Source: Chitinophaga sp. S165
GTDB taxonomy: Bacteria > Bacteroidota > Bacteroidia > Chitinophagales > Chitinophagaceae
Reading direction: 5' to 3'
DNA: 64,000 nt
Assembly (NCBI RefSeq): GCF_003182155.1
Contig: NZ_QGTG01000002.1
Location: 558,001 to 622,000, forward strand
Below the pieces are notes generated by a model. The model saw nothing but the letters and a program-made list of their open reading frames with translations. It did not search any database and was not told the origin of the DNA. Both the position numbers and the translations under genes were made by a program. Positions 8,602-17,449 of this stretch are shown here, piece by piece (within the stretch, counting starts at the first letter, position 1; every line of letters begins with the position of its first letter).

Positions 8602-10074
8602 CTATTTCACAAACTTACCCCCTGGCGTAATGTGCAGTTCCTTACCTGTCAATTTGATAATGGCTTCACAGGTCAGCCTTCCGCGCCGCTCATTGTAATC
8701 ATCTTCTCTATCCTCCATCTGCTTCGCCTTTACGTCGTTCAGCTTCTGTTTCTTCAGGTTATTATACATTGTATACCGGTCGATGATCTTATTATCCTTA
8801 TTCACGGTTAAGAACTCCAGGAAGTTTTCCCCATTCTTGCTAAAAGCATGTAATCCGACCAGGATATTGTCTTTCGCACGTATGTGGAACAATGAAGCAT
8901 AGTGATGGTTACCCCGCTTACTTTTGAAGTACTTAATGCAAGCTTTCTCATTGTACAGTTTTGAGCTATGCACGATAGACGTGGCCTGCCGGCCGATGAT
9001 CTTTCCTGATGGCAGCACCTCATATTGCATATTGTACACCGTCTTAAACCGGAAGCTGCTATCAAGTTCTCTTGTATCTTCTTCCTGCAGGTTGATGCTG
9101 GCATCTTTGTCCACCATACACTTCCTGTATATAGTCTCTGAATGCTCCCCTAAAGTACCCCCGTACACCACAATTCTGTCAACTTCTTTTCCTTTCTTAT
9201 AAGTGATCAGTTTTACTTCAGGATAGTTCAGTCCTTCGTCCAGGTAAATAGTATCCCTTGCATACAGCAACGCCGTTGCCCTTCCTGCTATATTCAGCCG
9301 TCCCAGCGCATACAACGGGTCCTGTCGTTCTTCCTTAAAATCGTAATATGGTGTTAGCCTGGAAACAGGTTTCAGCTCTTTCGTGCTGACTGTATCCAAC
9401 GTAGCTGGCAGTTTCTGCTCGGGAAAGCGGTCGGCATACTGCTCGAAGGATTCTTTATCACGCGGCACTTCTTTGATCGTTCCCTTCCGTCCTATTTTAT
9501 AAAAACGGAGAGAGGTATTTACTTTCTGGCTACCCTGCACATAAGTGGAATGCCGGGCCCTCACTTCGATCAGGGAGTCCAGGCCTATATAAAACCATTG
9601 GTTAGTGAACTCTGTGGATGTTGTGTCCTTCACCGCCGTAACGGCTTCTTCATCCGTTTCCTCACGCTCTCCGCTCATATTAGCCGCTATCTGCAAACGA
9701 GATTTCTCAGCCCCGTTGTCATTATACACTACCAGGAAAGTCCTTTTTTCATGGTCATTTATTTCACAGGCGTAGATGACCGGAGTGAACCCGTTAATGG
9801 TGGCAAAACGGCCAGCGGTAACCCGCAGAAAAGTATCGGTACCCAGATAATGACTATAATCTTTTATTTCCTTCAGCTCATAGGCATTCGGATAGGGCAA
9901 CTTCAACTGTGTCAGCCCATTAATGAAGTCTAAATGCTTCATTACACTATCCGGCACGATAGGCGCAATATTGATGTCTTTGTTCTGTTTAACGGCAGCG
10001 GGTTGGGAGCTGTTGTTACATGACGAGTTAAGGACCAGCCAAAGAAGGCAAACAATAGGTATAGCTCTAAGCAT
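8602..10074 (-). CDS. Lipoprotein of unknown function
   Basis: I do not recognise this ~490-residue protein. The start at 10074 is preferred over the upstream one at 10152 because it gives a clean lipoprotein signal (MLRAIPIV... then a hydrophobic core ending in NSSC, Cys about residue 19). After the lipidated Cys comes a soluble, beta-rich sequence with many short charged strands and no obvious catalytic motif. The C-terminal ~80 residues are highly charged (KQKLNDVKAKQ..., then EDDYNERRGR). It is probably anchored in the periplasm or outer membrane. The NdpA-like gene follows 22 nt downstream. Confidence 0.7.
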   Translation of the reverse strand: MLRAIPIVCLLWLVLNSSCNNSSQPAAVKQNKDINIAPIVPDSVMKHLDFINGLTQLKLPYPNAYELKEIKDYSHYLGTDTFLRVTAGRFATINGFTPVIYACEINDHEKRTFLVVYNDNGAEKSRLQIAANMSGEREETDEEAVTAVKDTTSTEFTNQWFYIGLDSLIEVRARHSTYVQGSQKVNTSLRFYKIGRKGTIKEVPRDKESFEQYADRFPEQKLPATLDTVSTKELKPVSRLTPYYDFKEERQDPLYALGRLNIAGRATALLYARDTIYLDEGLNYPEVKLITYKKGKEVDRIVVYGGTLGEHSETIYRKCMVDKDASINLQEEDTRELDSSFRFKTVYNMQYEVLPSGKIIGRQATSIVHSSKLYNEKACIKYFKSKRGNHHYASLFHIRAKDNILVGLHAFSKNGENFLEFLTVNKDNKIIDRYTMYNNLKKQKLNDVKAKQMEDREDDYNERRGRLTCEAIIKLTGKELHITPGGKFVK

Positions 10075-10279
10075 AATAGGACGTTTACACAGGACTAATA
10101 ACACCACAAATATATAAGTACTTCTGTAATATATTAAGGGTTTGATAACCAAATTTTTGAACGGTAGTTATTTGGCATATTTTGCCCCTGGAAAGCGTAG
10201 TAGCGGTCAATTTTGTCTTAATAACCTTGATTACGGCTTATCTTTTCTTAACTTGATATCTCAACGTTAATCATTTATC

Positions 10280-11170
10280 ATGAAGCAGCATATCTGTTTA
10301 GCACTGGCACTAACAGCCGGTAGTGCAGTCATGGCACAGGGTAATTCCACCACATTGTATCTGGCGAAGGACCTTACGAAGGAGAACATGTTTTCCGTTA
10401 ACATTGAGGGCCCGAATTTCGACAAAGCAGGCAATCTCTATGTGGTAAACTACCTGCGAGATGGCACCATCGGAAAGATCAGCACAAAAGACGGCAGCGG
10501 GGAAATATTTGTGACATTGCCCGATAGCAGTATCGCCAACAGCATCCAGTTCAACAGCAAAGGCAACATGTACCTGCCCGACTTCAAGGGGCACAATGTA
10601 CTGGAAGTGGATATGAAGACGAAAAAGGTAAGTGTATATATGCACTCTGATAAAATGTCTCAGCCCAATGATCTCTGTATTAACAGAAAAGATCAGTTAT
10701 TCGCCTCTGACCCCGACTGGAAAAACTCGAAAGGACAGATCTGGCGTATCGATAATGGTGGTAAAGCAGTGCTTCTGCAGGCAGACATGGGCACTACCAA
10801 TGGTATTGAACTGAGTCCGGATGAAAAAACCCTGTATGTTAATGAAAGCGTCCAGCGTAAGATCTGGAAATTCGATGTGGACAAGGATGGAAATATCAGC
10901 AATAAGAAACTTTTCGCTGAGTTTTCAGACTATGGCTTTGACGGAATGAAATGTGATAAGGCTGGTAACCTGTATGTAGCCCGCTGGGGTAAAGGTACCA
11001 TTGTGGTATTGACGCCAGGTGGAAAACAATTGCGGGAAGTACCGTTGAAAGGTAAGCATTGCAGTAATCTCACCTTTGGAGGCAAAGACGGTAAAACCGT
11101 ATTTGTGACATTGCAGGACAGGAAGTGTATGGAGACGTTCCGCGTAGAGATAGCGGGAAAACGATATTAA
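10280..11170 (+). CDS. SMP-30/gluconolactonase-like beta-propeller protein
   Basis: A 296-residue protein with a signal peptide (cleavage after about residue 19, VMAQ) and repeated propeller blades of the SMP-30/gluconolactonase/NHL type: the recurring 'D.AGNLYV' elements (FDKAGNLYVVN, CDKAGNLYVAR) and LSPDEKTLYVNES are characteristic. Family members hydrolyse lactones with a divalent metal held at the propeller centre. The substrate here cannot be told. It is monocistronic, facing the fabG operon across a strong shared hairpin. Confidence 0.8.
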   Translation: MKQHICLALALTAGSAVMAQGNSTTLYLAKDLTKENMFSVNIEGPNFDKAGNLYVVNYLRDGTIGKISTKDGSGEIFVTLPDSSIANSIQFNSKGNMYLPDFKGHNVLEVDMKTKKVSVYMHSDKMSQPNDLCINRKDQLFASDPDWKNSKGQIWRIDNGGKAVLLQADMGTTNGIELSPDEKTLYVNESVQRKIWKFDVDKDGNISNKKLFAEFSDYGFDGMKCDKAGNLYVARWGKGTIVVLTPGGKQLREVPLKGKHCSNLTFGGKDGKTVFVTLQDRKCMETFRVEIAGKRY

Positions 11171-11175
11171 AAAAG

Positions 11176-11214
11176 TCAGTGACCAGGAGCGATCAATTCA
11201 CTCCTGGTCACTGA
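11176..11214 (-). terminator. Strong hairpin terminator of the lptB-fabG operon
   Basis: A perfect 14-bp stem (11176-11189 with 11201-11214) with an 11-nt loop lies between two converging genes. On the minus strand the stem is followed by six T, so it terminates the fabG transcript; the plus strand lacks a T-tract but may still be slowed by the hairpin. Confidence 0.85.
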
Positions 11215-11221
11215 TCTGTAA

Positions 11222-11971
11222 TTACATATTCAAACCACCGCAGGCGCTGATCACCTGGCCGGTTACATAGCCACTCATATTGGAAGCCAGGAACAGGCAC
11301 ACATTAGCGATATCTTCGGGACTGCCGAATTTGCCCAGAGGGATCTGATCCAGATATTTTTTAGCACCATCTCCATCTTTCAGGTAATGCGTCATATCAG
11401 TTTCTACGAAGCCTGGCGCCACCGCGTTACAACGGATATTACGGCTACCCAGTTCCGCAGCGATAGATTTAGTAAATCCGATTATACCAGCTTTAGAAGC
11501 TGCATAGCTACTTTGACCCGCATTACCTTTCATACCGATAATGGAGCTCATATTGATAATGGAACCGCTCTTTGCCTTCATCATCGGGCGGATCACATGT
11601 TTGGTCATATTATAAACACTCTTCAGGTTGATGTCCATTACGTCATCCCACTGATCCTCGCTCATACGTAACAACAGGTTGTCTTTGGAAATACCGGCGT
11701 TGTTCACACAAATATCTATAGCACCAAATTCCTTCAGTACATCATTGATCAGTGTTTCACTTTCCTGGTAGCTGCCAGCGTTGGATTTATAGGCTTTTGC
11801 CTTTACTCCCATTGCCTCCAGCTTTTGTTCCAGTGCTTTGGCCTTTTCATCAGAACTAAGATATGTGAATGCAACGTTTGCACCTTCCTCTGCAAATTTG
11901 ATGGCGATAGCTTCACCTATACCTCTGCTGGCTCCTGTCACAATAGCTACTTTGTTCTCCAGTAATTTCAT
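11222..11971 (-). CDS. fabG: 3-oxoacyl-[acyl-carrier-protein] reductase FabG
   Basis: This 249-residue short-chain dehydrogenase reduces 3-oxoacyl-ACP with NADPH in fatty-acid synthesis. The nucleotide-binding TGASRGIG motif is at 12-19, NNAG follows around 89, and the catalytic Ser and YAASK (Tyr/Lys) lie near 140-160. The ending (GYVTGQVISACGGLNM) is the usual FabG C-terminus. It is the last gene of a tightly packed minus-strand operon with the GH3-family gene (30-nt gap) and lptB. A paralogous SDR function cannot be ruled out, but similarity to FabG is high along the length. Confidence 0.92.
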   Translation of the reverse strand: MKLLENKVAIVTGASRGIGEAIAIKFAEEGANVAFTYLSSDEKAKALEQKLEAMGVKAKAYKSNAGSYQESETLINDVLKEFGAIDICVNNAGISKDNLLLRMSEDQWDDVMDINLKSVYNMTKHVIRPMMKAKSGSIINMSSIIGMKGNAGQSSYAASKAGIIGFTKSIAAELGSRNIRCNAVAPGFVETDMTHYLKDGDGAKKYLDQIPLGKFGSPEDIANVCLFLASNMSGYVTGQVISACGGLNM

Positions 11972-12001
11972 ATAGACGTAATAGTTGTTAGATAATGATT
12001 A

Positions 12002-13534
12002 TTAGATTTTGCCTGTGATGCCGGCGAATTTAAGAATTTCTTCCACATGCTGCCGCTCGTTATTAAGGCGGGGCACTTTATGCTGACCACCCAATTTACC
12101 CTTACTTTTCAGCCAGTCTGTAAAGGTCCCTTTGGGCAATACATGTACTACCGGGCGACGCAACGCCATATCCTTATGGCGTTTGGCTTCATAGTCTGAG
12201 TTAATTGTTTTAAGGGTATGATCGAGTATATCAATAAACTGTTCCAGGTCGCGAGGCATTACATCAAAGTCCAGCAGCCATTCATGTCCGCCAGCGTCGT
12301 TCCCGCTGAAATAGATAGGCGCTGCGGTATAGTCGTTCATCACAGCCCCTGTTACCTCGCAGGCTTTGGCAATGGCCGTATCTGAATTCTCTACGATCAG
12401 CTCTTCGCCGAAGGCATTGATGAAAGACTTGGTACGTCCGCTTACTCTCACGCGGTAAGGCGCAAGGGAGGTAAACTGGATCGTATCTCCTACCAGGTAA
12501 CGCCACAAACCGCCGTTGGTGCTGATGATGAGGGCATAGTTCTTACCCATCTCCACCTCCTGCAGTTGCAGGGTTTGCGGGCATTCCTTTCCGTATTCTT
12601 CCATCGGCATGAATTCATAGAAAATACCGTGGTTGAGGAACAGCAACAGCCCCTCCTCTCCTATTACATCCTGTGCAGCAAAGAAGCCTTCGGATGCATT
12701 GTAGGTTTCCTGGTAATACATATCCGGCTTACGGATCAGTTTTTTAAACTGCTCCCTGTATGGCGTGAAACTTACACCACCGTGCATATATAGTTCAAGG
12801 TTAGGCCATACATCGGCCAGGTTATCTTTACCGGTTATTTCGAATATACGCTTGATGAGTACCAGCGTCCAGGTAGGCACCCCGGCAATGGAAGTCACAT
12901 TTTCATGTATCACGGCATTGGCCATACGCTCTATCTTTTCCTCCCATTCGTCCATAAGGGCAATAGAGAGGTCGGGCGTACGGATCATGTTACCATAGAA
13001 AGGCATGTTCTGGAGCATCACTGCACTCAGGTCTCCGAAATAGGAGTCACTTTCAGCGTCCAGTTTATTAACCTGGTGGCTCCCCCCTATTACCAGCGAT
13101 TTACCGGTAAGCAGGCGGGAATCAGGGAAATTATTATAGTATAGTGACAATACATCCCTACCGGCGCGATAGTGACAATCATCCAGGCTCTCGACAGAGA
13201 CAGGTATGAATTTGCTCTTATCGGCGGTGGTACCGCTCGATTTCGCAAACCATTTAATAGGCGTATTCCATAAGATGTTCTGCTGCCCTTCCATTAATCG
13301 CTGGATATAAGGTTTCAGGGTGTCATAGTTGTGTATGGGCACCCGTTGCTTGAACTCTTCTATCTTATAAATCTGTGAAAAACCGTATTGCTTGCCAAAC
13401 TCGGTGTACTGAGCGGCGCTGATGAGGTTCTGGAACACCTGCTGCTGCACCTGTACGGGGTATTGCATAAAATATTCTATGCGCCCCATACGCAAACGTG
13501 CCAATTGTGATATTGCAGGACTTAATATTCTCAT
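12002..13534 (-). CDS. GH3-family acyl-adenylating protein
   Basis: A 510-residue member of the GH3 auxin-responsive promoter family (PF03321), the ANL-like acyl-adenylating superfamily that in plants conjugates amino acids to hormones. Visible signatures are WFAKSSGTTADKSKFIPV near residues 93-110 (ATP/phosphate loop), YNASEGFFA (acyl-adenylate motif) and VRVSGRTKSFINAFGEEL in the hinge to the C-terminal domain. Bacterial substrates are unknown. It lies 23 nt after lptB and 30 nt before fabG, so it is probably translated from one message with a lipopolysaccharide exporter ATPase and a fatty-acid reductase, which points to lipid or acyl chemistry (inference). Confidence 0.88.
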   Translation of the reverse strand: MRILSPAISQLARLRMGRIEYFMQYPVQVQQQVFQNLISAAQYTEFGKQYGFSQIYKIEEFKQRVPIHNYDTLKPYIQRLMEGQQNILWNTPIKWFAKSSGTTADKSKFIPVSVESLDDCHYRAGRDVLSLYYNNFPDSRLLTGKSLVIGGSHQVNKLDAESDSYFGDLSAVMLQNMPFYGNMIRTPDLSIALMDEWEEKIERMANAVIHENVTSIAGVPTWTLVLIKRIFEITGKDNLADVWPNLELYMHGGVSFTPYREQFKKLIRKPDMYYQETYNASEGFFAAQDVIGEEGLLLFLNHGIFYEFMPMEEYGKECPQTLQLQEVEMGKNYALIISTNGGLWRYLVGDTIQFTSLAPYRVRVSGRTKSFINAFGEELIVENSDTAIAKACEVTGAVMNDYTAAPIYFSGNDAGGHEWLLDFDVMPRDLEQFIDILDHTLKTINSDYEAKRHKDMALRRPVVHVLPKGTFTDWLKSKGKLGGQHKVPRLNNERQHVEEILKFAGITGKI

Positions 13535-13557
13535 AATAGGATCAGGAACGTAGTAGT

Positions 13558-14322
13558 TTATTGTTGTTTAGCAGCTTCGTCCAGGTAATTCTTACGACGT
13601 AAAATGAAATTCTGGCCAAGATACACTTTTCTTACCTGTTCGTCTTCGGCTAACTCTTCTGCAGTACCCGCTTTTAATATCTTACCTTCAAAAAGAAGGT
13701 AAGCGCGGTCTGTGATGGAGAGTGTTTCCTGCACGTTATGGTCTGTTATGAGGATCCCTATGTTCTTGTATTTAAGGCGGGCTACAATAGACTGAATGTC
13801 TTCCACCGCAATTGGATCGATACCGGCGAATGGTTCATCCAGCAGGATGAACTTAGGGTCTACCGCCAGTGCGCGCGCTATTTCAGTACGCCGGCGTTCC
13901 CCTCCGCTCAATACATCTCCCGGGCTTTTACGCACGTGGGTAAGACGAAACTCTTCAAGCAGGCTTTCCAGCTTTTCTTTCTGTTCCGCCTTTTTAAGGT
14001 TTGTCATTTCCAGTACGGCGGATATGTTATCCTCCACACTAAGCTTACGGAACACCGAAGCCTCCTGTGGCAGATAGCCAATTCCCATCTTCGCCCTTTT
14101 GTACATTGGCAGCTTTGTGATATTCAAGTCATCCAGGTACACCTGTCCTTCGTCAGGCTTGATCAGCCCTACTACCATGTAGAATGTAGTTGTCTTTCCT
14201 GCTCCGTTAGGACCAAGCAACCCTACTATCTCACCTTGTGTCACTTCTACAGATACATGATTGGCTACGGTTCTTGCTCCATAGCGCTTTACCAGCTGAT
14301 CTGTATGTATTTTTAATGCCAT
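13558..14322 (-). CDS. lptB: LPS export ABC transporter ATP-binding protein LptB
   Basis: LptB powers extraction of lipopolysaccharide from the inner membrane with LptFG. The 254-residue protein has Walker [10 protein letters not shown] (about 38-46), the Q-loop YLPQEASVF, signature LSGGERRR and Walker [13 protein letters not shown], all in LptB-specific form, plus the switch His (ITDHNV). It is the first gene of the operon with the GH3-family gene and fabG. A -7 element (14328-14335) ends 5 nt before the ATG, suggesting a leaderless message. Confidence 0.95.
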   Translation of the reverse strand: MALKIHTDQLVKRYGARTVANHVSVEVTQGEIVGLLGPNGAGKTTTFYMVVGLIKPDEGQVYLDDLNITKLPMYKRAKMGIGYLPQEASVFRKLSVEDNISAVLEMTNLKKAEQKEKLESLLEEFRLTHVRKSPGDVLSGGERRRTEIARALAVDPKFILLDEPFAGIDPIAVEDIQSIVARLKYKNIGILITDHNVQETLSITDRAYLLFEGKILKAGTAEELAEDEQVRKVYLGQNFILRRKNYLDEAAKQQ

Positions 14323-14327
14323 ATGTT

Positions 14328-14335
14328 CAAACTTA
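14328..14335 (-). promoter_or_regulatory. -7 element directly abutting the lptB start
   Basis: Minus-strand TAAGTTTG, a full TAnnTTTG match, is separated from the lptB ATG by only 5 nt. Confidence 0.5.
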
Positions 14336-14492
14336 GCAAAAATACACTTTTCATTTAGCTTTCAACAGCTAACTGTTGTCAGTCCCTTACTTTGTGCAAG
14401 ATCGCTACATTTTTTATCTATGAATGTTGTACAATCTATTAAAATATTCGCCCTTTTCGCGAAAAAACAGATGATAATTCTAACGGATGTAT

Positions 14493-14500
14493 TATTTTTG
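14493..14500 (+). promoter_or_regulatory. Putative -7 element for metF
   Basis: TATTTTTG matches TAnnTTTG and lies 35 nt before the metF ATG. No riboswitch-like structure was recognised in the 213-bp gap. Confidence 0.4.
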
Positions 14501-14535
14501 CCCGGCATTAACTTAAGCTCACTTTTATTTCTATT

Positions 14536-15489
14536 ATGAAAGTAACAGAACATATTGCGCAGGCAAAAGATACGTTGATCTCCTTTGAGATCCTACCTCC
14601 CCTTAAAGGTAAGAGTATCGATTCGATATATGACCATCTTGATCCATTAATGGAATTCAAGCCAGCCTTCATTAACGTTACTTACCACAGAAGTGAGCAT
14701 ATGTTTAAGAAAAGGGCTGATGGCACTTTTGAAAAAGTAGAGATCCGCAAGCGCCCCGGTACAGTGGCCATTTGCGCGGCATTAATGAACCACTATAATG
14801 TTGATGCTGTTCCGCATCTCATTTGTGGTGGCTTCAGCAGGGAGGAAACAGAAAACGCCCTGATCGACCTTAATTTCCTGGGCGTGGACAATGTACTCGT
14901 ACTCCGTGGAGATGCCCCGAAAAATGAAACTTTCTTCGAGCCGGAACCTCACGGGCACCGTTATGCAGACGAACTACTGCAGCAGGTGACGCATATGAAT
15001 AACGGTATCTACCTGGAGGAAGACCTGCAGGGTGGTGTCAAAACAAACTTCTGCATCGGTGTGGCAGGGTATCCTGAGAAACATTTTGAGGCGCCGAATA
15101 TGCAGACAGACATGACCTATCTGAAGAAGAAGGTGGAGAATGGTGCTGACTATATCGTCACTCAAATGTTTTTCGACAACCAGAAATTCTTCGACTTCGT
15201 TAATAAATGCCGTGAAGCAGGTATTACCGTGCCTATCATTCCCGGACTGAAACCGATCACCAGCCGCAAACAACTAACAGTACTGCCACGTACTTTCCAT
15301 GTTGACATCCCGGCGGAATTTGCCAATGAGATACTGAAATGTAAAACAGATAAGGAAGTAGAGGAAGTAGGCACCGCATGGCTGATACAACAGTCTAAAG
15401 AACTGAAAGCCTTTGGCGTACCTGTATTACACTATTACACATTGGGCAAACCCCACGTGATCCGAAAGGCAGTTGAAGCAGTGGTATAA
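14536..15489 (+). CDS. metF: Methylenetetrahydrofolate reductase
   Basis: MetF reduces 5,10-methylene-THF to 5-methyl-THF using FAD, feeding methionine synthesis. The 317-residue barrel opens with the canonical SFEILPP segment (Glu near residue 18), followed by FINVTYHRS, HLICGGFSREE, VLVLRGDAP and YIVTQMFFDN, all typical of MetF. Length is normal for a bacterial enzyme. It is a single-gene unit: divergent from lptB and closed by a strong terminator. Confidence 0.95.
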   Translation: MKVTEHIAQAKDTLISFEILPPLKGKSIDSIYDHLDPLMEFKPAFINVTYHRSEHMFKKRADGTFEKVEIRKRPGTVAICAALMNHYNVDAVPHLICGGFSREETENALIDLNFLGVDNVLVLRGDAPKNETFFEPEPHGHRYADELLQQVTHMNNGIYLEEDLQGGVKTNFCIGVAGYPEKHFEAPNMQTDMTYLKKKVENGADYIVTQMFFDNQKFFDFVNKCREAGITVPIIPGLKPITSRKQLTVLPRTFHVDIPAEFANEILKCKTDKEVEEVGTAWLIQQSKELKAFGVPVLHYYTLGKPHVIRKAVEAVV

Positions 15490-15516
15490 TAAGTATTGAC
15501 GCATCTTCTATAAAGC

Positions 15517-15550
15517 AAGCGGTCCGCCAGTGGCGGACCGCTTTTTATTT
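15517..15550 (+). terminator. Terminator of metF
   Basis: A perfect 13-bp, GC-rich stem (15517-15529 with 15531-15543, single centre base) is followed by T-rich sequence, 28 nt after the metF stop. Confidence 0.85.
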
Positions 15551-15706
15551 AAATGGTAACCGTTTTCTTATTAAAATGCCATTACGTGGAAACGTAGTAG
15601 CATGTCCGAATAACTGTCACACTTTTTGTCTTTTCTTTCGGATAACTCTTGATGAATTATCAATCCCTTAGACGGACATCACAGGCATCCCCCCTATTGT
15701 GCCTGC

Positions 15707-15742
15707 AAAAAATTAAGGGAGCCCCTTCTCAGGAACTCCCTT
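15707..15742 (-). terminator. Terminator of the first OMP beta-barrel gene
   Basis: On the minus strand a 7-bp stem (15742-15736 with 15721-15715) is followed by AATTTTTT, about 25 nt after the stop at 15767. A second inverted repeat (15680-15706) lies just beyond it. Confidence 0.7.
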
Positions 15743-15766
15743 TTTATAAATAAGTGTAATTGTTAT

Positions 15767-16468
15767 CTAGTAATCTTCTCTGTCCAGTAAGATCCCCAGG
15801 CTCAAAGAGAAATAACTGTTGGTGATCCTGGCAGATGCGGTACGGTCAAGGTTAAGAAACCCCCGGCTTAAATTAGCGCCAAACACCATCAGATTGTTAA
15901 ATTCCAGCCCCAGCGCCAGATTAGCACCAGCATCAAATCTGCTTAACTGCGCACCCGGAGCAATACCCTTGTCCTTGTAATTAAACTCCACCGGGCGTGA
16001 ATCAGTACTGACAACAGAGCCATTGTATAACACATCCAGCTCATAGGTCCCCCCAAGACCATAAGCTACATAAGGGCCGCCGCCTACTACTATTTTACCC
16101 AACGCACTGGGGAATTTAAGCACCACATTCATCGGCACTTCCAGATAACGCAGCTTAAGCTGGTTGGCCGACTCCACAAATACGCCGGGCTTTGAAGGCA
16201 GTGGCCGGAGATAGGCGCCTTTGGTAATGTACCTCACCAATGGCTGGAAATAAAGGCTTTTGTAGACAGGTACGTTAACGATCAGGTCAGCGTGCAGATT
16301 TGTTAACTGGCTACTGGTACCGATGCTGTTACTCTTATATCCCTGACTATTTTTTATCTGTGTGGCAGATAAAGTATAACCTCCTCTCAGCCCCAGACTG
16401 ACCTGGGCATGGAGTGCAAATAGGGGAGTTAACAGCGTTAAAAAGAAGAGTGTAAAAAATTTACTCAT
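15767..16468 (-). CDS. Outer-membrane beta-barrel protein (porin family), copy 1
   Basis: A 233-residue protein from the ATG at 16468; this start gives a signal peptide (MSKFF... ending LHAQ), whereas the longer GTG start at 16537 adds 23 residues without function. The mature part begins VSLGLRGGYTL and has alternating hydrophobic strands, ending in a strand of the form YFSLSLGILLD. This matches the Bacteroidota outer-membrane beta-barrel domain family (PF13568). It is one of three paralogues in tandem. Ligand or pore function is unknown. Confidence 0.82.
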   Translation of the reverse strand: MSKFFTLFFLTLLTPLFALHAQVSLGLRGGYTLSATQIKNSQGYKSNSIGTSSQLTNLHADLIVNVPVYKSLYFQPLVRYITKGAYLRPLPSKPGVFVESANQLKLRYLEVPMNVVLKFPSALGKIVVGGGPYVAYGLGGTYELDVLYNGSVVSTDSRPVEFNYKDKGIAPGAQLSRFDAGANLALGLEFNNLMVFGANLSRGFLNLDRTASARITNSYFSLSLGILLDREDY

Positions 16469-16640
16469 GCGTTTTACGTTGTGTTGTAATAAAGTTGCGG
16501 TATTGTCTCTCAATAGGGTATTCCAGGGCGATAACACGGGGAGCTTGTCCCATTTAACATTCTGCTATAAAAATAATCTAAATACTCAAAAAATGGTTTT
16601 AAATAAAGGTTATTCCGTAAAAACCAGTAGCTATAAAAAT

Positions 16641-16678
16641 AAAGCGTCCTCCTCGTCATGAAGACGGGAGGACGCTTT
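16641..16678 (-). terminator. Terminator of the second OMP beta-barrel gene
   Basis: A perfect 12-bp stem (16641-16652 with 16667-16678) with a 14-nt loop; on the minus strand it leads into ATTTTTA. It lies about 20 nt after the stop at 16697. Confidence 0.8.
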
Positions 16679-16696
16679 TATTAAATATTGCTTGCC

Positions 16697-17311
16697 TTAG
16701 AATTTATAACCTACATAAACACCGAAAGATGTGTTCTTCCAGCTACGATCGTTATCAGTATTATCATACGCGTTTACCAGTCCCAGGTCGGCATTGATAC
16801 CGAAGTTAAAACCGGCTTTCAATTCATAACCAGCCACGATTCCGAGACCCGCGTCAAAGCGTTTCAGCTTACCGTTGATAATATTGGATTCATCATCAAA
16901 AGCTTTCCATTCTGCGGACACGTTACCAACAGTGCCTTTGTGTTTACCACCCAGACCGTAAGCTACATAAGGACCTGCTCCCAGGTTCAGCCAACCATTA
17001 CCAACTTCTGGCTTGAAGAGGAAGTTGATAGGTAATTGCAGATACGACAGGGTTGTTTTGAAGTTGTCACTTGCCTTGTTTCCTTTACCAGCAAATAATA
17101 AGCCTGTACCAATGAAGAATTCATCTGCCAGCGGTAAATCAGCTGTTACACCAGCTCTTACGCCAACTATCAGATCGCCGGTTTCTTTGTCACCTGCACT
17201 TTTTGTAGTTGCACTAGAAAAGTTAGGACCAGCCACGATACCGAATTTTGCCTGACCAAAAGTAATGCCTGCAATCATCAGCGCGGCAACGGATAATAAT
17301 ACCTTTTTCAT
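16697..17311 (-). CDS. Outer-membrane beta-barrel protein (porin family), copy 2
   Basis: A 204-residue secreted beta-barrel protein. The signal peptide ends at ITFGQ (about residue 20) and the mature chain starts AKFGIVAGPNFS. The shared segments with its neighbours are clear: 'LNLGAGPYVAYGLGG' here against 'VVGGGPYVAYGLGG' in copy 1 and 'FAGIGPYFAFGVAG' in copy 3, and 'KRFDAG' before the last strands. The C-terminus ends in an aromatic residue (VGYKF), as usual for outer-membrane barrels. It has its own terminator, so it is probably transcribed separately from copy 1. Confidence 0.85.
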   Translation of the reverse strand: MKKVLLSVAALMIAGITFGQAKFGIVAGPNFSSATTKSAGDKETGDLIVGVRAGVTADLPLADEFFIGTGLLFAGKGNKASDNFKTTLSYLQLPINFLFKPEVGNGWLNLGAGPYVAYGLGGKHKGTVGNVSAEWKAFDDESNIINGKLKRFDAGLGIVAGYELKAGFNFGINADLGLVNAYDNTDNDRSWKNTSFGVYVGYKF

Positions 17312-17449
17312 ATAGGTGTTTTAATTTGGGTATAGCATCCTACAGGCGTTGATGGATGCTATACCTGTTTCTTAGCTTTTGTTTTGTTATTAGCAGGTGT
17401 TGCCTGTTTACACCCTTGTAAAAAGTGATTGATCAATTGTCATTACTGA

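Noticed and set aside
14323..14535. SAM or other riboswitch upstream of metF
   Set aside because: No recognisable aptamer structure; the gap holds only a -7 element and AT-rich sequence.
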